From positions 62,001 through 126,000 of the forward strand of contig CAVPOB010000005.1 of the NCBI GenBank assembly GCA_963706835.1: a stretch of 64,000 nucleotides of DNA, given 5' to 3'. This DNA is from CAVXYG01 sp963706835 (GTDB lineage Bacteria > Actinomycetota > Actinomycetes > S36-B12 > GCA-2699445). Shown here in pieces: positions 1 to 8,823 of the stretch. Made by a program: the position numbers and the translations under genes. The notes beneath the pieces were generated by a model. It saw nothing but the letters and a program-made list of their open reading frames with translations. It was not told where the DNA came from and made no database searches. Every line of letters starts with the position of its first letter. Position 1 is the first letter of the stretch.

Positions 1-893
<893 letters not shown>

Positions 894-997
894 TCACCCT
901 CCATAGGTCTGGCCGTCAAGCGGCCGGTCGCCTCGCGTGCGGCGCTAGTCAGACACTAGTCCGCGATCTGCGCCGGCTTTGACGGTAGGTCGCGGCG

Positions 998-1035
998 ATT
1001 ACCCCGTGGTGACTCGGGTGTTTCGCCCGTGTTAC
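998..1035 (-). promoter_or_regulatory. Putative GlnR box for glnA
   Basis: On the minus strand four five-base half-sites follow each other at exact six-base spacing: GTAAC, GAAAC, GTCAC, GTAAT. This matches the actinobacterial GlnR consensus (gTnAC-n6-GaAAC repeated twice), with only the last half-site weak. It lies about 105 bases before the glnA start. A TAGTGT hexamer nearer the gene (around 950) could be the -10 element. The box also sits about 60 bases upstream of the divergent RDD gene. The spacing is seen directly; binding by GlnR is inferred from the consensus. Confidence 0.75.
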
Positions 1036-1081
1036 GCGGCTGCACCGCGCCGCAGTGACGGCGCGACGAGTGCCCGTGACG

Positions 1082-1087
1082 TACCGT
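1082..1087 (+). promoter_or_regulatory. Leaderless-type -10 element (TACCGT) for the RDD gene
   Basis: TACCGT fits the actinobacterial -10 pattern TANNNT and is followed by exactly six bases and then the ATG at 1094. This spacing places the transcription start on the start codon, so the mRNA would have no leader and needs no ribosome binding site. The same spacing recurs at many genes in this window. Confidence 0.6.
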
Positions 1088-1093
1088 TGTGCC

Positions 1094-1510
1094 ATGGCCA
1101 GCACCGCCCAGCCACCAGGCCGCACGATGGTGGAACTGCCGCCATCGGGACCCGGCTCGGCCGGTGGCATCGGACGGCGGATCGGGGCGCTGTTCATCGA
1201 TTGGTTCGCCTGCCTGGCAATCGTTTTCGCGGTGACCGGCGGGTTGCGCGCCGAGGAGGTGGACCGCAGCCTGCTGACGCTGGCGATCTTCTTCGTCGAG
1301 GTCACCCTGCTGACCTGGCTGCAGGGGGCATCCTTCGGGCAACGGCTGGTGGGACTCGTCGTCGCACCAGTGGGCCGACCGCGCGTGGGGCTGCCGGCGG
1401 CCGCTGGCCGCACCTTCCTGCTGTGCCTGGTGATCCCGGCGCTGGTGATGCAGCCGAACGGTCGCGGACTGCACGACTTGGCCGCCGGCACGGTGGTCGT
1501 GCGGCGCTAG
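1094..1510 (+). CDS. RDD-domain integral membrane protein
   Basis: This is a 138-residue membrane protein of the RDD family, whose function is unknown; some members are linked to ion or solute transport. The family arginine and aspartate are in GIGRRIGALFIDW (Arg29, Asp36). Three hydrophobic segments are near residues 31-50, 60-77 and 106-122, and the C-terminus has the family ending RGLHDLAAGT. I chose the ATG at 1094 rather than an upstream GTG because a TACCGT -10 element precedes it by six bases. It is divergent from glnA, a conserved neighbourhood in actinobacteria. Family assignment is firm, function is not. Confidence 0.88.
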   Translation: MASTAQPPGRTMVELPPSGPGSAGGIGRRIGALFIDWFACLAIVFAVTGGLRAEEVDRSLLTLAIFFVEVTLLTWLQGASFGQRLVGLVVAPVGRPRVGLPAAAGRTFLLCLVIPALVMQPNGRGLHDLAAGTVVVRR

Positions 1511-1563
1511 GCCGGCAGGTGTTCCCCGCAGATGCGCCAGGTCCAGTGGCAGGACCGGCGGTG

Positions 1564-3696
1564 ATGCGCACCGAGGCCGGCGTCGTCGTGCAGTGTGCGG
1601 CCGGCCGCCTCTCCCTGCGATTCCCACGCTCCGGACAAGTCTCGGTCGGCTTGGACGATGCCCTGAACGCACCGTCGGCGGCGGTTGTCGCAGGGGGATC
1701 GGCTTGCGAGGTGGAGGTCCGGCCCGACGGGGACGGCTGGCGGTTGCTCGGGCCGGGAATCGGTGTCGCGGTGGCCGCCGACGGCGTGCTGACCTACTAC
1801 GATCCCGCGGGCGGGATCGTGCGCAGCGACGAACTGTCCACCGGCACAGCGGGGGAATGGCGGCTGGTGAGCCGCCACCGCGACGGCGCCTCACTGCACA
1901 GTCTGGGCGGTCGCTCGATGTGGCGGCTGGACGGCCACAGCCTGCGCTGCTGGAACACCGACCCCGGTGGCGCCTGGCTGCCGGACGATGACCCGCTCTC
2001 CGTCGCCACTGCCGGCTATGTCGCTGTCGACGATGACGGCGCTGTGCACTGCTTCATCGACAACCCGTACGACGCGACGATCACCGTGACCGGCGTGCAG
2101 GCGGTCGCCGAGTTCAGCGGCGGTCCGATCCGATGGCACGTGAGCATCGGTTCGCTGGCCGAATGCGTCGAGTCGTTCACCGCGCTGACCGGGCGTCCGG
2201 CAGTGCCGCCGCGCTGGGCGCTGGGCCATCATCAGGCCCGCTGGGGCTACGACTCCAGCGAGGCGGTGCGCGCGGTCGCCAGCGGCTTCCGGCAGCACCG
2301 CCTGCCGCTGTCGGCGCTGCACCTCGACATCGACCACATGGACCGGTTCCGCGACTTCACCGTGGGCGAGTCCTTCAGCGATCTGGCGGCACTGACGGCG
2401 GAACTGCAGGCGGTCGGCATCCGAACGGTCGTCATCGTGGATGCCGGCATCGCCCGCAGCGACGATTATCCGCAATACGCGGACGGACTGCGGCAGGGCC
2501 GGTTCTGCCTGCTGCCGGACGGCGAGGTGTTCTCCGGCGTGGTCTGGCCCGGCCCCACCGTGTTCCCGGACTTCACCGATCCGGCGGTGCGCTCCTGGTG
2601 GGGCCGGCAGTTCCGCTTCTACACCGACCTCGGCGTGGCGGGCTTCTGGCACGACATGAACGAACCGGTGTGCTTCGCCGAAGAGGGCGGCGAGACCACC
2701 TTCCCGCCGACCGTCCAGCACGACCTCGACGGCCGACCGGGTGATCATCGCGCCGCTCACAACCTGTACGGCATGCAGATGTGCCGCGCCACCTACGAGG
2801 GGCTGCTGGACCTGCAGCCGGACCGGCGGCCGTTCCTGTTCTCCCGGTCCGGCTGGGCTGGCATGCAGCGCTACGGCGGTCACTGGTCCGGGGACATCGG
2901 CACCGACTGGTCGGGCCTCACGGGCACCCTGCACCAGGCGTTCGGCTTCGGCATGTCGGGAGTGGGCTACTACGGCCCGGATATCGGCGGCTTCACCGGC
3001 AACCCGTCGCCGGAGCTGTTCACCCGGTGGTTCCAGCTGGCGTCGTTCCTGCCATTCTTCCGGACGCACTGCGCGTTCACGGCATCCCGCAGAGAGCCCT
3101 GGGAGTGGGGCAGCGACATCATGGAACTGCTGCGGGCCGCGCTCCAGCGGCGCTATCGGCTGCTGCCGTACTGGTATTCGCTGGCGCTGCAGGCGGCGCG
3201 CGATGGTGCCCCCTATATCCGGCCGTTGGCGTGGGACGAGCCGAGCCTGCGGGAGGTGGACGACGCCTTCCTGCTGGGACCCGATGTGCTCGTGGCACCG
3301 GTCCTGACGCCGGGCGCGGCCCACCGCACCGTGGTGCTCCCCACGGGGGCCTGGTTCCATGCCGAGACCGGAGCCCGAGTCGAGGGGACGGTGGAGGTCC
3401 CCGTTGGGCCAGGCGACACACCGTGGTTCCTGCGGGCCGGAGCGGTGCTGCCCACCGAAGAGGAGGGACGCCTTGTCCTGCTGGCCGCCCCGCCCGTCGG
3501 CGAGCGTCCCGCTGCCGGCGGCATGCTGCTCAGCGACGCCGGAGATGGGTGGGAGCAGCCACACGAGGAGCGTTACCGCAGCGCACCGACCGACGAGGGT
3601 CTGCTCGTGCAGCGCGAGATCCTCCACGCTGCCCCCGGCGGCTACGGCAGTGCCACGGTGCGCAGCGTGGACGGCAGACCGGCTCGACTGGCCTGA
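1564..3696 (+). CDS. Glycoside hydrolase family 31 alpha-glucosidase-like enzyme
   Basis: This 710-residue protein is a GH31 enzyme, which releases terminal alpha-linked glucose or xylose from oligosaccharides. It has an N-terminal beta-sandwich followed by the catalytic barrel. The nucleophile is Asp364 in the motif WHDMNEP, and the likely acid/base is Asp444 in GGHWSGDIGTDW. No signal peptide is visible, so it is probably cytoplasmic. The start could be ATG 1564 or the adjacent GTG 1561; no strong ribosome binding site distinguishes them. It starts 53 bases after the RDD gene and converges on the DUF4191 gene. It is an extra gene relative to the conserved glnA-RDD-DUF4191-lipA order. Exact substrate (maltose, isomaltose, xyloside) cannot be read from sequence. 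Confidence 0.9.
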   Translation: MRTEAGVVVQCAAGRLSLRFPRSGQVSVGLDDALNAPSAAVVAGGSACEVEVRPDGDGWRLLGPGIGVAVAADGVLTYYDPAGGIVRSDELSTGTAGEWRLVSRHRDGASLHSLGGRSMWRLDGHSLRCWNTDPGGAWLPDDDPLSVATAGYVAVDDDGAVHCFIDNPYDATITVTGVQAVAEFSGGPIRWHVSIGSLAECVESFTALTGRPAVPPRWALGHHQARWGYDSSEAVRAVASGFRQHRLPLSALHLDIDHMDRFRDFTVGESFSDLAALTAELQAVGIRTVVIVDAGIARSDDYPQYADGLRQGRFCLLPDGEVFSGVVWPGPTVFPDFTDPAVRSWWGRQFRFYTDLGVAGFWHDMNEPVCFAEEGGETTFPPTVQHDLDGRPGDHRAAHNLYGMQMCRATYEGLLDLQPDRRPFLFSRSGWAGMQRYGGHWSGDIGTDWSGLTGTLHQAFGFGMSGVGYYGPDIGGFTGNPSPELFTRWFQLASFLPFFRTHCAFTASRREPWEWGSDIMELLRAALQRRYRLLPYWYSLALQAARDGAPYIRPLAWDEPSLREVDDAFLLGPDVLVAPVLTPGAAHRTVVLPTGAWFHAETGARVEGTVEVPVGPGDTPWFLRAGAVLPTEEEGRLVLLAAPPVGERPAAGGMLLSDAGDGWEQPHEERYRSAPTDEGLLVQREILHAAPGGYGSATVRSVDGRPARLA

Positions 3697-3727
3697 GGGT
3701 GCAGGCGCCCGCTGCGGGCGGGCGGGT

Positions 3728-3753
3728 GCGGGCAGCGTGCGATGTCTGCCCGC
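3728..3753. terminator. Hairpin between convergent GH31 and DUF4191 genes
   Basis: GCGGGCAG and CTGCCCGC form a perfect eight-base stem around a ten-base loop in the short gap between two convergent genes. A second smaller GC stem lies just before it (3703-3722). There is no U tract, as is usual in high-GC actinobacteria. It would serve as a bidirectional terminator. Confidence 0.5.
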
Positions 3754-3756
3754 GAC

Positions 3757-4452
3757 TCACATCGGGCGCTGGCCCTTTCGCGCCGCCTTGGCGCTGCGGG
3801 GCATCGGACCCTTCGGCATCCCGGCTACCGGCTGGCTCTTCAGCGCGTCGAGCCGCCGCCGCACCGCCGTCACCTCGCCGGGCGTGAGGGTCTTGGGCAT
3901 CTTGGACAGCGTCTTCTGCAGCTTGGCGACCGGCACCTGCCCGTCTCCGGTTCCGGTCTGGATGGTGTGGATCGGGATGTCCGGGACGTACCGGGCGGTG
4001 CGCTTCGCCTCACTGGTCAACAGGTGCTGCACGCGCGACGGCGGGCCCTCGGAGATGAGGACGACGCCGGGCCGGCCGACAGCGCGGTGCACGAGGTCCT
4101 GATTCTTGGTCACGGACACGCCGGGCGTCACCGACCAGTTGCCGCGCATCGCCTGGGCAACAGCGGCGGCACCGCCCGGCTGGTCCTCCACCTGCGCGTA
4201 TGCGGCCCGCATGGCGACGCGGGAGAAGTACCAGGTGGTGGGGAGCGTGGCCAGGGGCAGCCCGATGAGGATGAAGGTGATCGGGTTGTTGAGCAGGATT
4301 CCGATCACCACGAAGACGGTGAAGACGCTGAGGAAGATGCCCAGCAGGATCCAGCCCAGGGCTGGCTTGATCTGCTTGGCCAGGCGGTAGTTGTCCCGCA
4401 TCTGGCGCAGATACTTCCAGCGGTCCCGCTTCGGTTTTGTCGCGTCAGCCAT
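3757..4452 (-). CDS. DUF4191 family membrane protein
   Basis: This 231-residue protein has a basic N-terminus, two adjacent transmembrane segments (about residues 32-55 and 58-77) and a cytoplasmic C-terminal domain rich in lysine and arginine. It matches the DUF4191 family, found beside lipA in many actinobacteria. The function is unknown. The start at 4452 is supported by a TACCCT -10 element seven bases before the ATG. It lies 42 bases downstream of lipA on the same strand. The conserved position suggests a link with lipoate or membrane physiology, but that is only inference. Confidence 0.85.
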   Translation of the reverse strand: MADATKPKRDRWKYLRQMRDNYRLAKQIKPALGWILLGIFLSVFTVFVVIGILLNNPITFILIGLPLATLPTTWYFSRVAMRAAYAQVEDQPGGAAAVAQAMRGNWSVTPGVSVTKNQDLVHRAVGRPGVVLISEGPPSRVQHLLTSEAKRTARYVPDIPIHTIQTGTGDGQVPVAKLQKTLSKMPKTLTPGEVTAVRRRLDALKSQPVAGMPKGPMPRSAKAARKGQRPM

Positions 4453-4459
4453 GCAGTTC

Positions 4460-4465
4460 AGGGTA
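4460..4465 (-). promoter_or_regulatory. Leaderless-type -10 element (TACCCT) for the DUF4191 gene
   Basis: On the minus strand TACCCT is followed by seven bases and the ATG at 4452. It is one base longer than the six-base spacing common elsewhere in the window but still fits a leaderless start. Confidence 0.45.
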
Positions 4466-4494
4466 GGCCAACGAGGCCGTCGGGAACGAAAGGA

Positions 4495-5454
4495 TCATGC
4501 TCGGCTGCGATGCGCGACCGCTTCGCGGTACAGCCGGCCGGCACGGTAGGAGGATCGCACGAGCGGCCCCGACAGCACGCCGGAGAAGCCCATCTGCGAG
4601 GCTCGCTGCTGCCACATCTCGAACTCCGAGGGGTCCACCCAGCGGTCGATCGGATGATGCCGTGCCGACGGGCGCAGGTACTGAGTGATGGTCAGCAGCT
4701 CGCAACCCGCGGCCACGAGGTCGGCCAGCGCCTGTTCGACCTCGTCATCATGTTCGCCCAGGCCGAGGATGAGGTTGGACTTGGTCACCAGTCCCGCCTC
4801 GCGGGCTGCCGTGATGACGTCCAGGGAGCGCCGGTACTCGAAGGCCGGCCGAATGGTGCGGAAGATCCGCGGCACGGTCTCGACGTTGTGCGCCAGCACT
4901 TCCGGTGCGGCGGCGAAGACCTCGGCAAGCAGGTCGGCCTTGCCGCTGAAGTCGGGGATGAGCAGTTCGACGCCGACGCCCGGCGCGGCCCGGTGGATCT
5001 CGCGGACCGTCTCGGCGTACAGCCACGCACCCTCATCGGCCAAGTCGTCCCGGGCGACGCCGGTCACGGTGGCGTACCGCAGGCCCATCGCCACCACGCT
5101 GTCGGCCACTCGGCGCGGTTCATCGCGGTCCAACGGGGCGGGGCGCCCGGTATCGATCTGGCAGAAGTCGCACCGCCGGGTGCACTGCTCGCCGCCGATG
5201 AGGAAGGTGGCCTCCCGGTCCTCCCAGCACTCGTAGATGTTCGGGCAGCCCGCCTCCTGGCACACCGTGTGCAGGCCCTGCTGCGCAACGAGGCCGTGGA
5301 TGTCGTTGTAGTTCGGCCCGGTCTTCAACCGAGTCTTGATCCACGGCGGCTTCGCCTCGATGGGCACCGAGGCGTTGCGCGCCTCGATCCGCAGCATGCG
5401 GCGCCCCGGTGGCGGGCCGGCGGGGTTGGTCTGGCCGGGATCCGTCGTCAGCAC
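4495..5454 (-). CDS. lipA: Lipoyl synthase (radical SAM)
   Basis: LipA inserts two sulfur atoms into protein-bound octanoyl groups to make the lipoyl cofactor. The 319-residue protein carries both iron-sulfur cluster motifs: the auxiliary set Cys65, Cys70 and Cys76, and the radical SAM set Cys91, Cys95 and Cys98 (CTRRCDFC). Length and order are standard. The GTG at 5454 is preceded by TAGGGT and six bases, so it is probably leaderless. It works with LipB, encoded about 950 bases away, on the E2 protein encoded at 11994-13727. Assignment is secure. Confidence 0.97.
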   Translation of the reverse strand: MLTTDPGQTNPAGPPPGRRMLRIEARNASVPIEAKPPWIKTRLKTGPNYNDIHGLVAQQGLHTVCQEAGCPNIYECWEDREATFLIGGEQCTRRCDFCQIDTGRPAPLDRDEPRRVADSVVAMGLRYATVTGVARDDLADEGAWLYAETVREIHRAAPGVGVELLIPDFSGKADLLAEVFAAAPEVLAHNVETVPRIFRTIRPAFEYRRSLDVITAAREAGLVTKSNLILGLGEHDDEVEQALADLVAAGCELLTITQYLRPSARHHPIDRWVDPSEFEMWQQRASQMGFSGVLSGPLVRSSYRAGRLYREAVAHRSRA

Positions 5455-5460
5455 GACTCC

Positions 5461-5466
5461 ACCCTA
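5461..5466 (-). promoter_or_regulatory. Leaderless-type -10 element (TAGGGT) for lipA
   Basis: TAGGGT on the minus strand is followed by exactly six bases and the GTG start of lipA. It implies that lipA has its own promoter rather than only read-through from the upstream membrane-protein gene. Confidence 0.6.
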
Positions 5467-5501
5467 GGCGCTCCAGGGATCCGCCGCCGCTCCGGCACCG
5501 A

Positions 5502-6407
5502 TCATGCCTGCTGCTCCAGCGCGGACTGCGTCGCGGACGTGGACGGGGGCACGGGCTGGCGATTGCGCCACTGCCGGTGGGCCAGCAGCCCGCCGCCGGC
5601 AACCGCAGCCACCGCGGCGACGGCGAACATCCAACTCGACCAGCCGGCGCTGAACGCCTGCGAGATGGCCGTGCCCTGCAAGGTCTGCTCCATCCCCGCC
5701 GGGCGCGGGTCGGCCAGCGTCCGCCACAGTCCCAGGGCCAGACAGCCAACGGCCGCCGCGAACAGGCCGGATGCGGCCGCGACCATCCTGGGCCGCCACA
5801 CCAGGATCAGGACCGCCAGCGCCGCGACGGCGCCCAGGGCGAACCACCAGCGGTTGGCCGCCAGCTCGCCCAGCGACTGCAGATCCGATTCGACGTCGTA
5901 GCCGGCGTCGATCTGCTGGGTGACCTGCTCATCGCCGAGGACCCCGGCGGCGAGGGTGCCGAGCGGACCGGTGAGCAGCGCGCCGGCGAGGTCGGAGGCA
6001 TCCACGGTGAGGATCGTGCCATCGACCGCCACGATGGACCCGGTGTCGCCGCGGGCGATGGCGGCCAGATCCCGATGCAGCTGGGCGTGCCAGTCGGCCC
6101 AGGCCTTGATGAAGGCGCCGCTGGTCAGCCGCTGCTCGATCGAGTTGGTGGCCAGGCTCACCGCGGTATCGGCGAGGAAGCTCTCATCGGGGCCCGAGAC
6201 GGAGAAGAAGTCGTAGATCTGCTCCTGGGTGGCCGCCAGCACCGTCTCGCCGAACTCCCGGTAGATCCCGTCGTCGATGTAGCGCTGGCGCATCTGATCG
6301 GCGAAGCCCTCGCTGTCGTTCAGGGCCCGCTCGGCCCACAGCCCGCTCACTGCCAGGGGGGCGGTGACCAGCAGCGCGATCAGCAGCAGCGCCCGCACCA
6401 GGATCAC
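5502..6407 (-). CDS. Unknown membrane protein between lipB and lipA
   Basis: I do not recognise this 301-residue protein. It has an N-terminal hydrophobic segment (about residues 4-24), a polar domain of roughly 160 residues, and three more transmembrane segments near 187-204, 208-227 and 257-276. The topology suggests that the central domain faces outside. The GTG at 6407 overlaps the lipB stop codon by four bases (GTGA), so it is translationally coupled to lipB. The overlap fixes the start. The central domain has no cysteines or obvious catalytic motif. Its coupling to lipB suggests co-expression with lipoate genes, but no role can be assigned. Confidence 0.8.
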   Translation of the reverse strand: MILVRALLLIALLVTAPLAVSGLWAERALNDSEGFADQMRQRYIDDGIYREFGETVLAATQEQIYDFFSVSGPDESFLADTAVSLATNSIEQRLTSGAFIKAWADWHAQLHRDLAAIARGDTGSIVAVDGTILTVDASDLAGALLTGPLGTLAAGVLGDEQVTQQIDAGYDVESDLQSLGELAANRWWFALGAVAALAVLILVWRPRMVAAASGLFAAAVGCLALGLWRTLADPRPAGMEQTLQGTAISQAFSAGWSSWMFAVAAVAAVAGGGLLAHRQWRNRQPVPPSTSATQSALEQQA

Positions 6408-7054
6408 CGGTAGGCCGCCAGTTCGGTGCGCAGGTGCCGGGACAGGGGTTCTGCGGCCTCGGTGACCGAGACGGGTCGGCCCAGTTCGGCCGTCAGGGTG
6501 GTGACGCCGGCATCGCGAATCCCGCAGGGCACGATCCGATCGTAGGCGGACAGGGCGTTGCTGCAGTTCAGGGCCAGCCCGTGCATCGTCGTGCCCCGGG
6601 CCACCCGCACCCCGATGGCCGCGATCTTGCGCTCGCCGGCGACCCATACGCCGGTTCGGCCCTCGACCCGACCGGTGGCCAGCCCGAGATCCGCGCAGGT
6701 GTCGATGATGGCCTGCTCCAGTCGGCAGACGAAGCGGCGCACATCGAGCGGTTCGCCGAGTCGCACGATCGGGTAGGCCACCAACTGCCCCGGACCGTGC
6801 CAGGTGATCCGGCCGCCGCGGTCCACCTGCACGACCGGTGACCCGTCGAATGGCAGGTCGCCCGGCCGGGTGCTGCGCCCGGCGGTGAAGACCGATTCAT
6901 GCTCCAGCATCAGGACCGTATTGCCCGACTGACCGGCGCACACGGCCTCGTGCAGTTCCCGTTGCCGGTCCCAGGCCTCCTGGTAGGGGATCAAGCGCTG
7001 CCCGAGGTCCCAGGGGAGCACGGTCGGGCTCGCCGACGGGGACGCGGAGATCAT
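6404..7054 (-). CDS. lipB: Octanoyl-[acyl-carrier-protein]:protein N-octanoyltransferase
   Basis: LipB moves octanoate from acyl carrier protein to the lipoyl-domain lysine of target enzymes, the first step of lipoate synthesis. The 216-residue protein has the motif GGRITWHGPGQLVAYP, the catalytic Lys143 (ERKIAAIG) and the catalytic Cys177 (IVPCGIRDAGVTTL). The ATG at 7054 is chosen because a TACAGT -10 element lies exactly six bases upstream; longer reading frames to the left have no support. Its stop overlaps the start of the next membrane-protein gene. Assignment is secure. Confidence 0.96.
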   Translation of the reverse strand: MISASPSASPTVLPWDLGQRLIPYQEAWDRQRELHEAVCAGQSGNTVLMLEHESVFTAGRSTRPGDLPFDGSPVVQVDRGGRITWHGPGQLVAYPIVRLGEPLDVRRFVCRLEQAIIDTCADLGLATGRVEGRTGVWVAGERKIAAIGVRVARGTTMHGLALNCSNALSAYDRIVPCGIRDAGVTTLTAELGRPVSVTEAAEPLSRHLRTELAAYR

Positions 7055-7060
7055 CGCACC

Positions 7061-7066
7061 ACTGTA
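7061..7066 (-). promoter_or_regulatory. Leaderless-type -10 element (TACAGT) for lipB
   Basis: TACAGT on the minus strand is followed by six bases and the lipB ATG, giving a leaderless start. It decides between the ATG at 7054 and an open frame extending further upstream. Confidence 0.6.
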
Positions 7067-7121
7067 GTCCCGCCTGTGGACAACCGCCGGGACCCGCAGT
7101 GGCCCGCGGCAGGATGGGCTC

Positions 7122-7850
7122 ATGGGGGATCGTGGTGTCGACGAGATCATCGAACAGTGGCGCTCGAGCGCCCGCGGTGAGGCCGACCCGCCGGGGGATC
7201 GGCAGGACTCGTTCCTGCGCAGGGCCATCGCCGGTATCGGGGTGCCGCGCGCGGTGCTCGCGTTGCTCGTGGCCGCAGCCTTCGCCGTGATCGCAGTGCC
7301 GGTGCTCTTCGACGACTCCGGTGTCGATCCCATCCCCCCGCCCGACAGCGGTGCCGCGGGGGGTGCGCCGGCTCCGACCCTCCCGGCGGATGGGGCGGCC
7401 TCCGTGGCGGAGGGCTTCGACGACGGCCGGTCGGTGGCCAGCGAGACGGTCGATGACTGGTTCGCGCTGCTGACCGAGGTGGATGCGGCACGTGCGGCGG
7501 CCTACTCCACCGCGGATGTCGAACCGCTGCGCAGCGCATTCGCATCCGGCGAACCGGCCGCGAACCGGGAGGAGGGCATCGTGGCGGCGCTGGCCGATCA
7601 AGGGGTCGTCGCCCAAGGGTGGCGCACCGACATCCTCGCGGTGAGCCCGGTGGAGCAGGACGACGCCGGGGCCGTCCTGAGGGTGCGCGACCGTCGCGGC
7701 GCCTATCGCCTCGTCGACGGGCAGGGGACCGGCACCAGCGTCGCCGCGGGTGATCCGAGCACCTGGCTGGTGACGCTGCGCCAAGAAGGATCGCGCTGGA
7801 TGGTCGTGGAGGTGCTGCCCGACGTCACCACCCCGACCGGGCAGCCCTGA
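7122..7850 (+). CDS. Single-pass membrane-anchored protein of unknown function
   Basis: I do not recognise this 242-residue protein. A short cytoplasmic head is followed by one transmembrane segment (about residues 42-62), a proline/glycine/alanine-rich linker and an extracytoplasmic domain of about 145 residues. The C-terminal half, which has the flavour of an NTF2-like fold, ends with WLVTLRQEGSRWMVVEV; this is a guess from the pattern of strands. A CAGGAT element (7110-7115) lies six bases before the ATG, so it may be leaderless. It is divergent from lipB, 67 bases away, and its 3' end overlaps the convergent epimerase gene by 26 bases. Confidence 0.75.
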   Translation: MGDRGVDEIIEQWRSSARGEADPPGDRQDSFLRRAIAGIGVPRAVLALLVAAAFAVIAVPVLFDDSGVDPIPPPDSGAAGGAPAPTLPADGAASVAEGFDDGRSVASETVDDWFALLTEVDAARAAAYSTADVEPLRSAFASGEPAANREEGIVAALADQGVVAQGWRTDILAVSPVEQDDAGAVLRVRDRRGAYRLVDGQGTGTSVAAGDPSTWLVTLRQEGSRWMVVEVLPDVTTPTGQP

Positions 7851-8727
7851 TGGCATCGGCGATGGTCGTGTCCTGCCATGGGAAGCCTGACTCGAGCAGT
7901 CGCGCGGGCAGCACCTTGGCGCTGCCCAGGACCTCGCTGGAGAACTCGCCCAGCACGGCCCGCAGGGCAAACGCCGGCACGGGCAGGATGGTCGGCCGTC
8001 GCAGCACCTCGCCCATGGCTTCGGTGACCGCGGCGTTCGTGACGGGATTCGGGGCGGTCAGGTTCACCGGTCCGGCCAGCGAGCCGTCGATGAGGAACCG
8101 AAGCGCGGCCACCGTGTCGCGCAGCGAGATCCAGGACCAGTACTGCTGGCCGCTGCCCAACCGACCGCCGACGCCGGCGCGGAACAGCGGCATCATCCGC
8201 TGCCACGCGCCGCCCCGACTGCTCACGACCAGTCCCGTCCTCGGGTGCGCGACTCGGATGCCGGCCTGCCGCGCCGGGTCTGCGGCCGCCTCCCACTCCC
8301 GCACGACATCGGCCAGGAAGCCCGTGCCGGAGGGGGAGGACTCGTCGACATCCGTCGCGCCGGTGTCGCCGTAGTAGCCGATGGCGGACGCCGACACCAT
8401 GACCTGCACCGGATCGGCCATCCCGGCCACGGCGCGGGCGATCGTGGTGGTCCCGAGCACCCGCGACTCGCGGATCGTGCGCTTGTACGACTCCGTCCAG
8501 CGGTGATCGCCGACACCGGCGCCCGCCAGATGCACCACTGCCGTGACGCCGTCCAGCGCCGCCGGGTCCAAGGGGGTCCCCGGGTTCCAGGAAATTTCGT
8601 GCGGGCCGGCCGGCTGTCTGCGCACGAGATGGCGCACCTCGATGCGGTCGCGCCGCAGTGCCTCGGACAGCGCGGATCCGATGAGGCCGGACGCACCGGT
8701 GATGGCCACAACCGGGGAGTTCGTCAT
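7825..8727 (-). CDS. TIGR01777 family NAD-dependent epimerase-like protein
   Basis: This 300-residue protein belongs to the extended short-chain dehydrogenase family TIGR01777. It has the nucleotide-binding motif GASGLIG at residues 11-17, the family signature around SASAIGYYGDTG, and the C-terminal DUF1731-type region VLPARLLESGFPWQ. The substrate is unknown; relatives are annotated as sugar epimerases without proof. In mycobacteria the homologue sits between the E2 gene and lipB, the same block as here. The ATG at 8727 has a GGGAGA ribosome binding site. Family is certain, function unknown. Confidence 0.88.
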   Translation of the reverse strand: MTNSPVVAITGASGLIGSALSEALRRDRIEVRHLVRRQPAGPHEISWNPGTPLDPAALDGVTAVVHLAGAGVGDHRWTESYKRTIRESRVLGTTTIARAVAGMADPVQVMVSASAIGYYGDTGATDVDESSPSGTGFLADVVREWEAAADPARQAGIRVAHPRTGLVVSSRGGAWQRMMPLFRAGVGGRLGSGQQYWSWISLRDTVAALRFLIDGSLAGPVNLTAPNPVTNAAVTEAMGEVLRRPTILPVPAFALRAVLGEFSSEVLGSAKVLPARLLESGFPWQDTTIADAIRAARSGW

Positions 8728-8823
8728 GGTGCCAGTCTCCCGCGCGACGGGCGCGCGGGCATCCGATGGCGAGCGGCGTGTCGATGAGGCCTGCGGCCGT
8801 ACCTTCCGGCGAGCACGGACAGG

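Noticed and set aside
979..1563. N-terminal extension of the GH31 protein by about 195 residues
   Set aside because: The extension overlaps the RDD gene and the GlnR box in another frame and has no family similarity; the protein starts naturally at 1564.
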